In this document: piece by piece, positions 53,278 to 62,239 of the stretch
Layout of the letters: each line of letters starts with the position of its first letter
Position numbering within the stretch: the stretch's first letter is position 1
Assembly: GCF_002204185.1 (NCBI RefSeq)
Contig: NZ_MXPU01000011.1
Coordinates: forward strand, 1 to 64,000
Length of the DNA: 64,000 nucleotides
Origin: Rhizobium esperanzae
Lineage (GTDB): Bacteria > Pseudomonadota > Alphaproteobacteria > Rhizobiales > Rhizobiaceae
Reading direction: 5' to 3'
The notes under the pieces: generated by a model
The model's input: the letters and a program-made list of their open reading frames with translations, nothing else
What the model was told of the DNA's origin: nothing
Database searches by the model: none
Program-made: the position numbers and the translations under genes

Positions 53278-54183
53278 TCACTGGCCCCAGGTCATTTCGC
53301 CCTTGGCGACTTTCGCCCCTAATTCCAGCGAAACCGGCATGGCAGCGTCGGGATAGAGTTTCTTCATCGCTGCGATCAATGCGTTGGAGTCTGCGGCCTT
53401 GGCTGCCTCGGCGTCAAAGGCTATCAGGTGATCGCGCGTGTAGCTGACGCCGGACGCATCCATCGGCCATGTCGGGGTGCCATGACCCGATACGACGATC
53501 TTGGGCTTGCGGGCGAGGATGCCGTCAAGTGCTGCGCGCCAGGCCTTTCGCTCTTCGGCTGTCGGAAGGTCGGCGACCCAGGGATACATGCCGCCGAAGA
53601 CAGGGACGCCGCCGAACACGGCGCTGAGCGACGGAACCCATATATAGCGACCGCGATCCTTCAGACCTGGCGCGGTGACGATCTCGAGCTTCTCGCCATC
53701 GACTGACAGCGTGTTGATATCGCTGGCCTCCGGGAAAATCAGTTCGGCCACCGACTTCGGACCGTTGTCGCCCAGAACAGGCGACCAAGCCTTGATCTTG
53801 CCTTCGGCCTTTTCCCGCATCAGGGCGACGGTGTCGCGCGCTGCAAGGATGCGGGCATCCGGGAAGGCCTGATGGACGGGTGCGAGACCGAAATAGTAGT
53901 CGGGATCGTTGGCGGTGATATAGATCGTCGTGAGCTTTTTGCCGCTGGCCTTGATGGCATCGGCGACGATCTTGCCGTCCGAATAGCTGAAGCTCGAGTC
54001 GATGAGGACTGCCTCCGTCTTCCCGGTCACAAGGACCGGGGCGCGCAGGAAGCCCGCTTCGGTCGTCCTGAACGCCGTCCATGACAGTGGAGACTTCTCC
54101 TGCGCCACGCCGGATGTGGCGAGCGGGATCATGATGACCGCTGCTGCGGCGATCGTCTTGAGGGTGGTGCGTCTGTTGATCAT
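53278..54183 (-). CDS. Exported metallo-beta-lactamase-fold protein with altered metal site
   Basis: This 301-residue protein has a twin-arginine signal (INRRTTLK, then a hydrophobic stretch and VAQ). The MBL fold is recognisable from LIDSSFSYSDG, SGHGTPTW and its spacing. The metal motif, normally T-H-x-H-x-D-H, reads T90-A-N-D-P-D-Y96, so three histidines are replaced and only the aspartate remains. The enzyme may bind one metal differently or be non-hydrolytic. The start at 54183 gives the Tat signal at the N-terminus; the ribosome site is weak. Confidence 0.82.
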   Translation of the reverse strand: MINRRTTLKTIAAAAVIMIPLATSGVAQEKSPLSWTAFRTTEAGFLRAPVLVTGKTEAVLIDSSFSYSDGKIVADAIKASGKKLTTIYITANDPDYYFGLAPVHQAFPDARILAARDTVALMREKAEGKIKAWSPVLGDNGPKSVAELIFPEASDINTLSVDGEKLEIVTAPGLKDRGRYIWVPSLSAVFGGVPVFGGMYPWVADLPTAEERKAWRAALDGILARKPKIVVSGHGTPTWPMDASGVSYTRDHLIAFDAEAAKAADSNALIAAMKKLYPDAAMPVSLELGAKVAKGEMTWGQ

Positions 54184-54301
54184 CGTAGATTTCCGAGGTT
54201 TGTGGGATGAGCCTACCTTCGAGGCAGAGGGGATCTGCCGCAGCCGACACCCGGACGGCGTCGACCACGCTGCGGCATGGATTCGGTTTGGGGAGATCGG
54301 A

Positions 54302-54910
54302 TTAGTAGCCGACGGTGAACCGCTGCCTAACGTGGGCCGGGGCTTCGATCTCGTCAACGAGCGCAACGGCGAAGTCCTCGAAGGAAATGCTGCTGCCGTG
54401 TTCGTTCGTCAGCAATTCGTCCTTGCCGAGGCGGAAGCTGCCGGTCCGCTCGCCGGGGACGAATGCGGCCGAAGGGGACAGGAAGGTCCAGTCGAGGTCG
54501 TTTTCACCTTTGAGCTTGTTCAGGTAGTCGACGCCGCCCTGCGCTTCGGATTTGTAGATTTCCGGGAATTTGGGCGTGTTCACCAGTAGTACGCCTGGAG
54601 CGACTTCGAGGCTGCCCGCCCCGCCAACGACATAGTAGCGGCGAACGCCGGAGGCCTTGACGGCGCCGATCAGCTTATCCGGATCACTGGCGGAGAAATG
54701 CACCGAGCTGATGACGGCGTCATGCCCCTCCAAGACCTTTGCTAAAGCTTCAGGCTGAGCAATGTCGGCGGAGGCGGCGGTGACGTTCGGAAGAGATGCG
54801 ACCTTGGAAGGGTCCCGGGCAATGGCGGTGACGGTGTGGCCGCGAGCTGACAATTCGGGCAGGATGCGGGAGCCGGCCTGACCGGAGGCTCCGATAAGTG
54901 CGATTTTCAT
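54302..54910 (-). CDS. NAD(P)-binding oxidoreductase of the atypical SDR type
   Basis: This 202-residue protein has an N-terminal Rossmann fold, KIALIGASGQAGSRILPELS, with the GASGxxG spacing of atypical short-chain dehydrogenases (NmrA/BVR-B-like). No YxxxK active site is evident, so it may be a flavin or quinone reductase or a sensor. The start at 54910 follows AGGAA; another ATG two codons earlier is possible. It shares direction with the DsbA-like gene and probably follows it on one transcript. Confidence 0.85.
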   Translation of the reverse strand: MKIALIGASGQAGSRILPELSARGHTVTAIARDPSKVASLPNVTAASADIAQPEALAKVLEGHDAVISSVHFSASDPDKLIGAVKASGVRRYYVVGGAGSLEVAPGVLLVNTPKFPEIYKSEAQGGVDYLNKLKGENDLDWTFLSPSAAFVPGERTGSFRLGKDELLTNEHGSSISFEDFAVALVDEIEAPAHVRQRFTVGY

Positions 54911-54938
54911 GATCATATTCCTGGTTGGGGTTGATGTT

Positions 54939-55607
54939 TCATGCGTCTGCACAGAGCTCGTCGAGCGTTGCGACGAGCCGAGCCGGACCTTGATAAAGCG
55001 CCTCGCCGCTAAGGACGTGGGCCTCGCCGTTGATGCGAGCGACGAACTGAGGGACGCCGCGAATGCCGAGGATATTCATCTGACGCTGGGCATCTTCCAC
55101 CCGCTCCAGCATGCGCTCCCTGAGAGCGGAGTCGTCCCGGAGCCTCTCGCCGAAGGTTTCGGCGGTCAGTTCGACGCCATATTCGCTGGCGACCTGCACG
55201 GCGACCGTCGCCACCTCCGGAACCCTGGAAGTGTCGCGCCCCTCGATATAACGGGCGATCTGGATCGCGTGCAGAAAACGAGGCTCGAGCTTCCTATCGT
55301 GTTCTCCAAGCGCGGTGAGCGCCAGCGTCGCGGGACCGGAGTCAAAAATGCCGTTCGGCGCGAGCAGGACGTTCTGATGATATTCCTTGGAGAAGCGCTG
55401 CCCCGTCAGAACCTCGATTCTCTGGTCGTTGCGCCATGCATGATCTGCGATCGACGAGATCGGCCTTGCTCCGACGAAAAGGCCGGAGGGAAGCACCCTG
55501 AGCCGATCTGAAAATTTATTGACAAGACCTGCCAGTGCGGGGGCGCTTGCGTAACACCAGCCGCAGAAAGGATCGAAGAAATATTGAAGCTCGATGTCGG
55601 TGGTCAT
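54939..55607 (-). CDS. DsbA-family thioredoxin-fold protein (FrnE-like)
   Basis: This 222-residue protein has a redox motif FCGWC (C15-G-W-C18) in a thioredoxin fold, the cis-proline region GIRGVPQFV, and a helical insert. No signal peptide is present, so it is a cytoplasmic DsbA/FrnE relative, a group often linked to oxidative-stress defence or thiol-isomerase activity. The start at 55607 follows AAGGAG. It is divergent from a LysR gene that probably controls it. Confidence 0.9.
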   Translation of the reverse strand: MTTDIELQYFFDPFCGWCYASAPALAGLVNKFSDRLRVLPSGLFVGARPISSIADHAWRNDQRIEVLTGQRFSKEYHQNVLLAPNGIFDSGPATLALTALGEHDRKLEPRFLHAIQIARYIEGRDTSRVPEVATVAVQVASEYGVELTAETFGERLRDDSALRERMLERVEDAQRQMNILGIRGVPQFVARINGEAHVLSGEALYQGPARLVATLDELCADA

Positions 55608-55703
55608 TGCGATCTCCTTCGTGTCGAGGAGGATATACTGTTGCGTGGATCGCAGATAAACGTCACTGTGGTCGACAGAATGTTGCATCAATCGAGCGGA
55701 TGA

Positions 55704-56585
55704 ATGGACCGGATAGTCGCGGCGAAAGTGCTCTTGAAGACTGTCGAGCGCGGCAGCGCTTCTGCTGCAGCCGAAGAATTGGGCATGTCCCGAGCGATGG
55801 CCTCGCGCTACATCGCGGCCATGGAAGACTGGTCGGGAACACGGCTTCTCCACCGCACGACGCGACAGCTCAGCCTGACATCGGCGGGCGAACGCGTTCT
55901 CGACATGTGTCGGGAAATCGTCCGTGTTGCCGACGCGGTGAGGGAGGTCGCAAGCCATGCAGAGACTCCGCACGGTCTTCTCAGGGTGACGGCACCTGCC
56001 ATCCTCGCCGAGGCGCAGCTCATTCCACTTCTTGCCGATTTTGCCGACGTCTATCCGCGCATCAAGGTGGATTTACAGATTTCCGATCGGACGATCGACC
56101 TCGTGCAGGACCGCATCGATCTGGCGATAAGGATCGCCAATCGCCTGGACCCATCCTTGATCGCAAAACGGCTGGGACAGTGCTCGTCGCTGCTCTACGC
56201 CTCGCCGCGCTATCTCGAGCAATACGGAATTCCCTCGGGACCGGAGGATCTCGGTAGCCACCGGTGCCTCACTTACACCCACCTTGGAGGGACGGAATGG
56301 TCGCTGAGAAATTTCGAATCTCAGATCGTTACTTCGGTGGAAGGAACCTTCCAGACCAATGACGCTGTTGCCCTGCGCCGTGCCGCTCTATCGGGTCTCG
56401 GCATCGCCATGCTGCCGCGTTTTGCCGCCGATCAGGAGGTTCGGACAGGCAATCTGGTGGTCGTCCTGCCGGCATGGCAGCCGGCCACGCTTGGAATCCA
56501 TGCTCTTTATGTTTCCCGAAAGCACCTGCCGATGGCTGCGCGAGTCCTTATCGACTTCCTGGCAACGAGACTGCCGGACCTATAG
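55704..56585 (+). CDS. LysR-family transcriptional regulator
   Basis: This 293-residue LysR regulator has a winged-helix N-terminus (MDRIVAAKVLLKTVERGSAS, recognition part MSRAMASRYIAAME) and an effector domain that ends LPDL. It belongs to the subgroup that frequently sits opposite oxidoreductases, here the DsbA-like gene 96 bases away. Its likely role is redox- or ligand-dependent activation of the divergent pair. Confidence 0.92.
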   Translation: MDRIVAAKVLLKTVERGSASAAAEELGMSRAMASRYIAAMEDWSGTRLLHRTTRQLSLTSAGERVLDMCREIVRVADAVREVASHAETPHGLLRVTAPAILAEAQLIPLLADFADVYPRIKVDLQISDRTIDLVQDRIDLAIRIANRLDPSLIAKRLGQCSSLLYASPRYLEQYGIPSGPEDLGSHRCLTYTHLGGTEWSLRNFESQIVTSVEGTFQTNDAVALRRAALSGLGIAMLPRFAADQEVRTGNLVVVLPAWQPATLGIHALYVSRKHLPMAARVLIDFLATRLPDL

Positions 56586-56774
56586 GATTGGGTTTGGGTT
56601 AACTGGGCGTCGGCCTGTCCGGCACGAGCCTACCCAGGGTCCGTTCGCTGTTTATCACAGTGTTTTTATAGTGATCCGGCAAAACGTGACTGCCTTGCGC
56701 CATGGATTTTGGCATGCTCCCGGTGCAGATTGGCCAGCGGCCGCCTTGGCCTTCAGAAAATTGGAGAGGAACGA

Positions 56775-57215
56775 ATGAATTGGAAAGCAGTAGCTGCCGC
56801 CGCAGCGATCGCAGGAATTGCCTTCGGATCGGTGACCGCCGCCGATGGCACCCATGATTCGCGCATTGCGCTGATGAAGAAGATCGGCGGTTCGGCGGGT
56901 GCCATGGCCGCCATCGCCAAGGGTGAGAAGCCCTATGACGCCGAGACGGTTAAGACAGCGCTGACGACGATTGCCGCAACGGCCAAGGTTTTCCCCGATC
57001 AGTTCAAGCCGGGCAGCGATATGAACGATTCCGAGGTCAGCCCGAAGGTTTGGGAAAACATGGATGACTTCAAGGCGCGCGCTGCAAAGCTTTCCACTGA
57101 CGCCGAAACCGCGCTGGCTCAGCTTCCGGCCGATGCCACCGCCGTCGGCGCCACCCTAAACACCCTCGGCGCCAATTGCGGAGGCTGTCACAAGGCCTAT
57201 CGTATCAAGGAGTGA
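56775..57215 (+). CDS. Cytochrome c' / c-556 type monohaem protein
   Basis: This 146-residue periplasmic cytochrome has a Sec signal (about 1-22, cleaved after VTA) and a four-helix bundle with one haem site near the C-terminus, CGGCH (C135, C138, H139). It is of the cytochrome c' (Cyt_c_2) type, which binds NO or carries electrons. The start at 56775 follows GAGAGGAAC. The diheme cytochrome gene follows on the same strand 85 bases later, suggesting a shared electron path. Confidence 0.93.
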   Translation: MNWKAVAAAAAIAGIAFGSVTAADGTHDSRIALMKKIGGSAGAMAAIAKGEKPYDAETVKTALTTIAATAKVFPDQFKPGSDMNDSEVSPKVWENMDDFKARAAKLSTDAETALAQLPADATAVGATLNTLGANCGGCHKAYRIKE

Positions 57216-57300
57216 TAAGCCGGCCTGAGCAACTTCCGCCGGTGCGGATTGCCTTATGTGGGATCGACGGCGGTAACGTCGGCAAGAGGGGAGGCGGCGC

Positions 57301-58215
57301 ATGGTCCGCAGGTTCATCCGGTTACTGCTCTGTCTGATCGGCGTCGCCGTTCTCGGCGGCGGCGCCTTCTACCTCGTTACCGCGCCCGATCCGCTGCCGG
57401 AGAGCCATTGGGCCGGTCTCGGCGCGCCGGATCCGGCAAACGGTGAGATGGTCTTCTGGGCGGGCGGCTGCGTCAGCTGTCATGCAGCACCCGGTTCCAA
57501 AGGCGATGCCAGGCTGACGCTGGCGGGCGGTCTGGCGCTGAAGAGCCCCTTCGGCACCTTCCACGTGCCGAACATTTCTCCGGATGAAAAGGCCGGCATC
57601 GGCGCCTGGACGCTCGCCGAGTTCGGCAATGCGATGAAGCGCGGCGTCGGCCCGGGCGGAGAGCATCTCTATCCGTCTTTTCCCTATGGCTCCTATTCCC
57701 GGATGAGCGACAAGGACGTCAACGATCTCTTCGCCTTCCTGAAGACCCTGCCGAAGAGCGCCAACGTCGCGCCCCCGCACGAACTGCCCTTTCCCTACAA
57801 CATCCGACCTGCACTCGGCGGCTGGAAATTGCTCTATTTCAATGATCAGCCGCGGGTCGCGCTCGCCAAGAACGATGACAAGATCAAGCGCGGGCAATAT
57901 CTCGTCGAAGGCCCCGGCCATTGCGGCGAGTGCCACACGCCGCGCAATGCGCTCGGCGGCTTCCAGGCAGATCAGTGGCTTGCCGGCGCGCCCAATCCGG
58001 AAGGCAGGGGCCGCATTCCCGATATCACCCCGGCGTCGAAAAGCATCGGCGGCTGGAGCGAGGCCGATATCGCCAGCTACCTCGAAACCGGCTTCACCCC
58101 CGATTTCGATTCCGTCGGCGGTTCGATGGTCGACGTGCAGCAGAACATCGCCCGCCTGCCGGCTGCCGACCGCGAGGCGATCGCCGCCTATCTCAAGGCC
58201 GTGCCGGGGCGTTAG
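57301..58215 (+). CDS. Diheme cytochrome c
   Basis: This 304-residue protein has an N-terminal membrane anchor (about 5-25) and two haem motifs, CVSCH (C57, C60, H61) and CGECH (C208, C211, H212); methionines such as M135 may be axial ligands. It resembles the cytochrome subunits of membrane alcohol, sorbitol and gluconate dehydrogenases, which pass electrons to ubiquinone. No dehydrogenase subunit adjoins it, so the partner is unknown. GGGGAGG lies before the ATG. Confidence 0.92.
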   Translation: MVRRFIRLLLCLIGVAVLGGGAFYLVTAPDPLPESHWAGLGAPDPANGEMVFWAGGCVSCHAAPGSKGDARLTLAGGLALKSPFGTFHVPNISPDEKAGIGAWTLAEFGNAMKRGVGPGGEHLYPSFPYGSYSRMSDKDVNDLFAFLKTLPKSANVAPPHELPFPYNIRPALGGWKLLYFNDQPRVALAKNDDKIKRGQYLVEGPGHCGECHTPRNALGGFQADQWLAGAPNPEGRGRIPDITPASKSIGGWSEADIASYLETGFTPDFDSVGGSMVDVQQNIARLPAADREAIAAYLKAVPGR

Positions 58216-58239
58216 CACCTTTGCAAAACCGACGCCTCT

Positions 58240-58869
58240 TTACAGGGAGGTGGGGCCCGGCATCAGATCATAAGGATGGCGCCAGCCGGGCATGTTGCTG
58301 ATCCGGTCTTTCCAGGCTGCGATGGCCGGATAAGAGCTGTGATCGATCCCGGTTTCCTCCGGCATGAAGACGTAGCCTGCCAAGGAGAGGTCTGCGATTG
58401 TCAGCCGGTTGCCGACCATAAAGGCCCGGTGGGCAAGGTGGCCGTCGACAATTGCATAGGCAGCCTTGGCCCGCAGCCTCAAAAACTCGACGACCGGTGT
58501 CTCGCCGCTCTTCTGAAGGCCGTAGATGAACCGCAACGTCGCGTAATAGCTCGTGAATTTATGATTGTCGAAAAGGATCCAGCGCATGATCTCGCGCCGT
58601 TCTTCGGCTGTCTGCGCCCCAAACTGCCCCGTTACCTCTGACAAGTAGTCGAGGATGACCCCCGATTGGCTGATCTTCGTTTGCCCATGTTCGAGCACGG
58701 GTGCCTCGCCCTGTTCGTTGATGGTTTCTCGCCATTGTTCGGTTCGCGTTTCACCGCCGAGATAATCGACGAAAATGCTCTCCCACTCGATGCCGGCAAG
58801 GGCAAAGAAGAGGGCGACCTTGTAGGCGTTCCCCGAGAGAGCGAAGCAATGGAGTTTGAAGTCAGGCAT
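58240..58869 (-). CDS. Glutathione S-transferase
   Basis: This 209-residue GST has an N-terminal thioredoxin-like domain (MPDFKLHCFALSGNAYKVALF), glutathione-binding EAPVLEHGQTKISQSGVILDYL, and a helical C-terminal half. It is unrelated in detail to the GST at 37178. The ribosome site GAGGAGAT precedes the ATG. It converges with the cytochrome gene, 24 bases away. Confidence 0.9.
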   Translation of the reverse strand: MPDFKLHCFALSGNAYKVALFFALAGIEWESIFVDYLGGETRTEQWRETINEQGEAPVLEHGQTKISQSGVILDYLSEVTGQFGAQTAEERREIMRWILFDNHKFTSYYATLRFIYGLQKSGETPVVEFLRLRAKAAYAIVDGHLAHRAFMVGNRLTIADLSLAGYVFMPEETGIDHSSYPAIAAWKDRISNMPGWRHPYDLMPGPTSL

Positions 58870-58910
58870 GAAATCTCCTCATAACAACAAAGGCTTGACC
58901 CGCAACGCCG

Positions 58911-59405
58911 TTAAGCGATCGACTGCATGTAACGCATGCCGGTCACCGGCCTCGGCGTGAAATCCATCTGTTCGTAGAAGCGGTGGGCGAGCACATTGCC
59001 GGTCGCGGCGCTGACGGAGAGGTAGCCGCAGCCGGCATTGCGCGCCGTCTCGCGGGCGCGGTCGACGAGCAACTGGCCGGTGCCGTGGCCGCGATGGCCG
59101 TCGCGCACGAAGAGATGGTGCAGGTCCATGCCCCGTTTGCCTTCCTGCGCCCTGTAGAGCGGCACGAGAATCGCATAGCCGATCAGCCCTTCGCCGGTTT
59201 CGGCGACAAGCGCAGTGATCCACGGCAACGGGCCGAACAAGTCGCGCTCCAATTGCTCCGGCGTCGCGGCGGCCGCATCGCCGTGATGGGCAGCAAGCAG
59301 GGCGATCATCTCGTTGAGCTCGGGCAGATCGCGCGGCTTGGCGGCGCGGATCGTCACTACCGATGGGCGCATCAGTGAAATTTCGCTGTCTTCAATTTCG
59401 GTCAT
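58911..59405 (-). CDS. GNAT-family N-acetyltransferase
   Basis: This 164-residue acetyltransferase has the GNAT core: the acetyl-CoA-binding stretch FVRDGHRGHGTGQLLVDRA follows the beta-bulge LHHLF, and the C-terminal part reads AHRFYEQMDF. The substrate is not evident. It lies directly upstream of the GST gene on the same strand. Confidence 0.88.
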   Translation of the reverse strand: MTEIEDSEISLMRPSVVTIRAAKPRDLPELNEMIALLAAHHGDAAAATPEQLERDLFGPLPWITALVAETGEGLIGYAILVPLYRAQEGKRGMDLHHLFVRDGHRGHGTGQLLVDRARETARNAGCGYLSVSAATGNVLAHRFYEQMDFTPRPVTGMRYMQSIA

Positions 59406-59651
59406 GGTCTCGCGTCCTTTGATAATCTGCCGTCAGGACGCTGCCGATACAACAAAGCCGCCTGACGGCGGCTTGTTGACAATATGATCTGTCCGGCCGC
59501 CCTTTACAGGTACAGCCAAAAATACGAGCGGCTCTGGTGCACGTTCTTGATCATGCAGCATCCATTGCCGCAAACGCGGCATTTGTCAATGGCGTGAGCG
59601 CATGACGCTGAAACATGTAGACCCTTGAAGCCGGCCGAGAACCTCAATAGG

Positions 59652-59663
59652 ATACCCCCCTAT
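59652..59663. promoter_or_regulatory. Probable DmeR operator
   Basis: ATACCCCCCTAT is a C-tract flanked by AT/TA-rich ends 18 bases before the dmeR start. Operators of the RcnR/CsoR/FrmR class have exactly such G or C tracts with short inverted flanks; a matching ATAGG lies just upstream (59648). Confidence 0.75.
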
Positions 59664-59681
59664 GCTACACGAAGGTCTGCG

Positions 59682-59954
59682 ATGTCTCACACCAGCCTGC
59701 AGAAGAAGAAGCTTGTTGCCCGCGTCAGCCGCCTGAAGGGGCAGCTGGAAGCGGTCGAGCGGGCGCTCGAGGCTGAACGCCCCTGCGGCGAAATCCTGCA
59801 ACTGCTCGCCTCCATTCGGGGCGCGCTGACCGGGCTGACTGGCGAGGTTTTGGATGATCACCTGCGCGAGCACGTGCTCAATGCCGAGGACGACGGAGCC
59901 CGGGCCGAGGCGGTCGAAGAAATATCTGAAGTGCTGAGAACCTATATCCGCTGA
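59682..59954 (+). CDS. dmeR: Ni/Co-responsive repressor, RcnR/CsoR family
   Basis: This 90-residue all-helical repressor keeps the full metal-ligand set of E. coli RcnR: H3, C35, H60 and H64. This distinguishes it from copper-sensing CsoR and formaldehyde-sensing FrmR. It should bind the C-tract at 59652-59663 and release it when nickel or cobalt binds. The efflux gene dmeF follows 19 bases later, as in the dmeRF operon described for Rhizobium leguminosarum. The start at 59682 gives H3. Confidence 0.92.
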   Translation: MSHTSLQKKKLVARVSRLKGQLEAVERALEAERPCGEILQLLASIRGALTGLTGEVLDDHLREHVLNAEDDGARAEAVEEISEVLRTYIR

Positions 59955-59973
59955 TGAGAGAAGGACCCTGGGA

Positions 59974-60963
59974 ATGAATGCCGGGATCGGGAAAGTCGAA
60001 GTGAAAACCCTCGAACACGATCATGTGTTCCTCGGCGCCAATCATCTGCGCAACGAGCGGCGCATCTGGCTGGTGATTGCGCTGACGACGGTGATGATGG
60101 TGGCGGAAATCGCCGCCGGCACCGTCTACGGCTCCATGGCCCTCGTCGCTGATGGCTGGCATATGTCCACCCATGCCAGCGCTCTTTTGATTTCCGCGCT
60201 CGCCTATCTCTTTGCCCGCCGGCAGGCGCGCAATCCGCGCTTCACCTTCGGCACCGGCAAGCTGGGCGATCTCGCCGGCTTCGCCAGCGCCATTGTCCTT
60301 GCCCTGATCGCCTTGCTGATGGCCTGGGAGAGCCTGCTGCGCCTGTCCAATCCGGTGCCGATCGGCTTTGCCCAGGCGATCGCCGTCGCCGTTATCGGCC
60401 TTGCCGTCAATCTCGCCAGCGCCTCGCTGCTGGCGGGCGGCGGTCATGCCGCGCATGCTCATCATGCGCACGCGAATGGGCACCACGCGCATCACCATGG
60501 CCATGGCAGCCACGGCGACCATGCCCACCACGGCGAGACCGGCGACAACAATATCCGCGCCGCCTATCTGCATGTGATGGCCGATGCTCTCACGTCAGTG
60601 CTCGCCATCGCGGCACTCACCCTCGGCAGCCTCTATGGCTGGCTCTGGCTCGATCCCATCATGGGCATCGTTGGCGGCCTGGTGATCGCCAACTGGTCCT
60701 GGAGCCTGCTGAAATCATCTGGCGGCGTCCTTCTCGACCTCGTGCCCGAAGGCGAGACGCTGCCCAGCGAAATCCGCCAGGCGATCGAGACCGAGGAGGA
60801 TCGGATCACCGATCTGCATGTCTGGCAGGTCGGCCCCGGCCATCATGCGGCAATCGTCGCCGTCGTCACCTCGCAGCCGCGTGACCCGGCCTTCTACAAG
60901 GGCCGGCTTTCAGCGCTGGAAGAATTGTCGCATGTGACGGTCGAGGTCACGCGCGCCGCCTGA
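59974..60963 (+). CDS. dmeF: Ni/Co efflux cation diffusion facilitator
   Basis: This 329-residue CDF exporter has six predicted membrane helices. The first metal-site region reads ALVADGWHMSTHA, the second AYLHVMADALTSVLA. Between helices IV and V lies a histidine-rich loop (about residues 157-190, HAAHAHHAHANGHHAHHHGH), typical of DmeF-type Co/Ni exporters. The C-terminal cytoplasmic domain ends VEVTRAA. Expression should be relieved by dmeR when Ni or Co is high. Confidence 0.94.
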   Translation: MNAGIGKVEVKTLEHDHVFLGANHLRNERRIWLVIALTTVMMVAEIAAGTVYGSMALVADGWHMSTHASALLISALAYLFARRQARNPRFTFGTGKLGDLAGFASAIVLALIALLMAWESLLRLSNPVPIGFAQAIAVAVIGLAVNLASASLLAGGGHAAHAHHAHANGHHAHHHGHGSHGDHAHHGETGDNNIRAAYLHVMADALTSVLAIAALTLGSLYGWLWLDPIMGIVGGLVIANWSWSLLKSSGGVLLDLVPEGETLPSEIRQAIETEEDRITDLHVWQVGPGHHAAIVAVVTSQPRDPAFYKGRLSALEELSHVTVEVTRAA

Positions 60964-61009
60964 TCGGCTGCGGTGGAGCACGAAATCGCCGCCGCCCAAC
61001 AAGGCTGCG

Positions 61010-61049
61010 GCGGCTGACAACAAGTTGCAGCGGCTGACGACAAGTTGCA
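61010..61049. repeat. Two 20-bp tandem repeats before the beta-lactamase gene
   Basis: GCGGCTGACAACAAGTTGCA (61010-61029) is followed at once by GCGGCTGACGACAAGTTGCA (61030-61049), differing at one base. They end 63 bases before the beta-lactamase start and may be a regulator-binding array. Confidence 0.75.
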
Positions 61050-61112
61050 GCGGGGACGAGATGCCGCCGCAATCGGTCCTTAGCTCTATTCTCCGAATCG
61101 TCGGAGGAATTC

Positions 61113-62018
61113 ATGGATCTCAGCCTTACTCGCCGCACGCTGATCGGCACGGCACTCTGCCTGCCTGCTTTGGGCCTGTCCACGCTGGCGCTTGCGGCCA
61201 ATGCACAGGAAACTGCCGGGGAGGGCGACGACAATATCGAGCGGCGGCTTGCCACGCTGGAAAAACGCATCGGCGGCCGTCTCGGCGTCTCGGTGCTCGA
61301 CACCCAGACGAGCATTTCCTTCGGCTATCGCGGCGGCGAGACCTTTCCCATGTGCAGCACCTTCAAGGCGCTCGCCGCAGGCTTCGTCCTTGCCCGCGTC
61401 GACAAAGGGCAGGAGAGCCTTGACCGTCGGGTGACCTATGGCAGGGACAAACTCGTCGATTATTCGCCGCTCAGCGAAAAACACGCCGGCGCCGATGGCA
61501 TGACGATCGCCGAACTCTGCGAGGCGGCGGTGACGGTCAGCGACAACACGGCCGGCAACCTGCTGCTCGAAAGCTTCGGCGGCCCACCGGCGCTGACCGA
61601 CTGGTTGCGCTCGATCGGCGACGGCACGACGCGACTCGACCGCACCGAACCGACGCTGAACGAGGGCCGGAAGGACGATCCGCGCGACACGACCAGCCCG
61701 GATGCGATGCTCGACACGCTTGGCAACCTGACGCTCGGCTCGGTGCTTGCCGAACCCTCCTCGGACAGGCTGATCGCCTGGCTGGTGGCAAGCACCACAG
61801 GCAAGGAGCGGCTGAGAGCCGGCCTACCTCAGGACTGGAAGGTCGGCGACAAGACCGGCACCGGCCCGAACGGTTCGCTCGGCGACATCGCCGTCATCTG
61901 GCCCCCCGACCGCGGCCCGATCGTCGCCGCCGTCTACATCGCCGAAGCGACCGCGCCGGCGAAGGAGCTCAATCCGGTCTTTGCCGAGGTTGGGCGGATG
62001 ATTGTCGAGATGGTTTGA
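61113..62018 (+). CDS. Class A beta-lactamase
   Basis: This 301-residue serine beta-lactamase has all catalytic elements: S82-T-F-K85, S143-D144-N145, E179 in EPTLN and K247-T248-G249. A twin-arginine signal (TRRTLIGTALC) exports it to the periplasm. The cysteine before the active serine lacks the partner found after KTG in KPC-type carbapenemases, so there is no evidence of that activity. GGAGG lies before the ATG. No ampR-like regulator adjoins it. Confidence 0.95.
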   Translation: MDLSLTRRTLIGTALCLPALGLSTLALAANAQETAGEGDDNIERRLATLEKRIGGRLGVSVLDTQTSISFGYRGGETFPMCSTFKALAAGFVLARVDKGQESLDRRVTYGRDKLVDYSPLSEKHAGADGMTIAELCEAAVTVSDNTAGNLLLESFGGPPALTDWLRSIGDGTTRLDRTEPTLNEGRKDDPRDTTSPDAMLDTLGNLTLGSVLAEPSSDRLIAWLVASTTGKERLRAGLPQDWKVGDKTGTGPNGSLGDIAVIWPPDRGPIVAAVYIAEATAPAKELNPVFAEVGRMIVEMV

Positions 62019-62063
62019 GTGCAAGTGCTAAGGGCATGATCGACAGCCGTCCGTTTCGCGGGA

Positions 62064-62213
62064 AAGCCCCTCCCCACAAGGGGGAGGGGCTGCCCGTGGG
62101 ATGCCCGTCGCATTTTCATTTCTGCCGATGCAGCTTGTGACTCCGTATTTTCGTTGTAAGGCCCGCCGCGGGTTAGTCCCTCCCCCTTGTGGGGAGGGTT
62201 GGGGAGGGGTTTT
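62064..62213. repeat. Intergenic palindromic repeat (family A)
   Basis: AAGCCCCTCCCCACAAGGGG (62064-62083) and CCCTCCCCCTTGTGGGGAGG (62178-62197) are the inverted arms. It has the same orientation as the copies at 4517 and 24842 and separates two convergent genes. Confidence 0.82.
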
Positions 62214-62239
62214 GCTTCCGCAAGGAGCGCACCTCCCCA

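Noticed and set aside
61113..62018. Carbapenemase of the KPC/NMC type, because of the cysteine before the active serine
   Set aside because: The partner cysteine after KTG is missing, so the typical disulphide cannot form.
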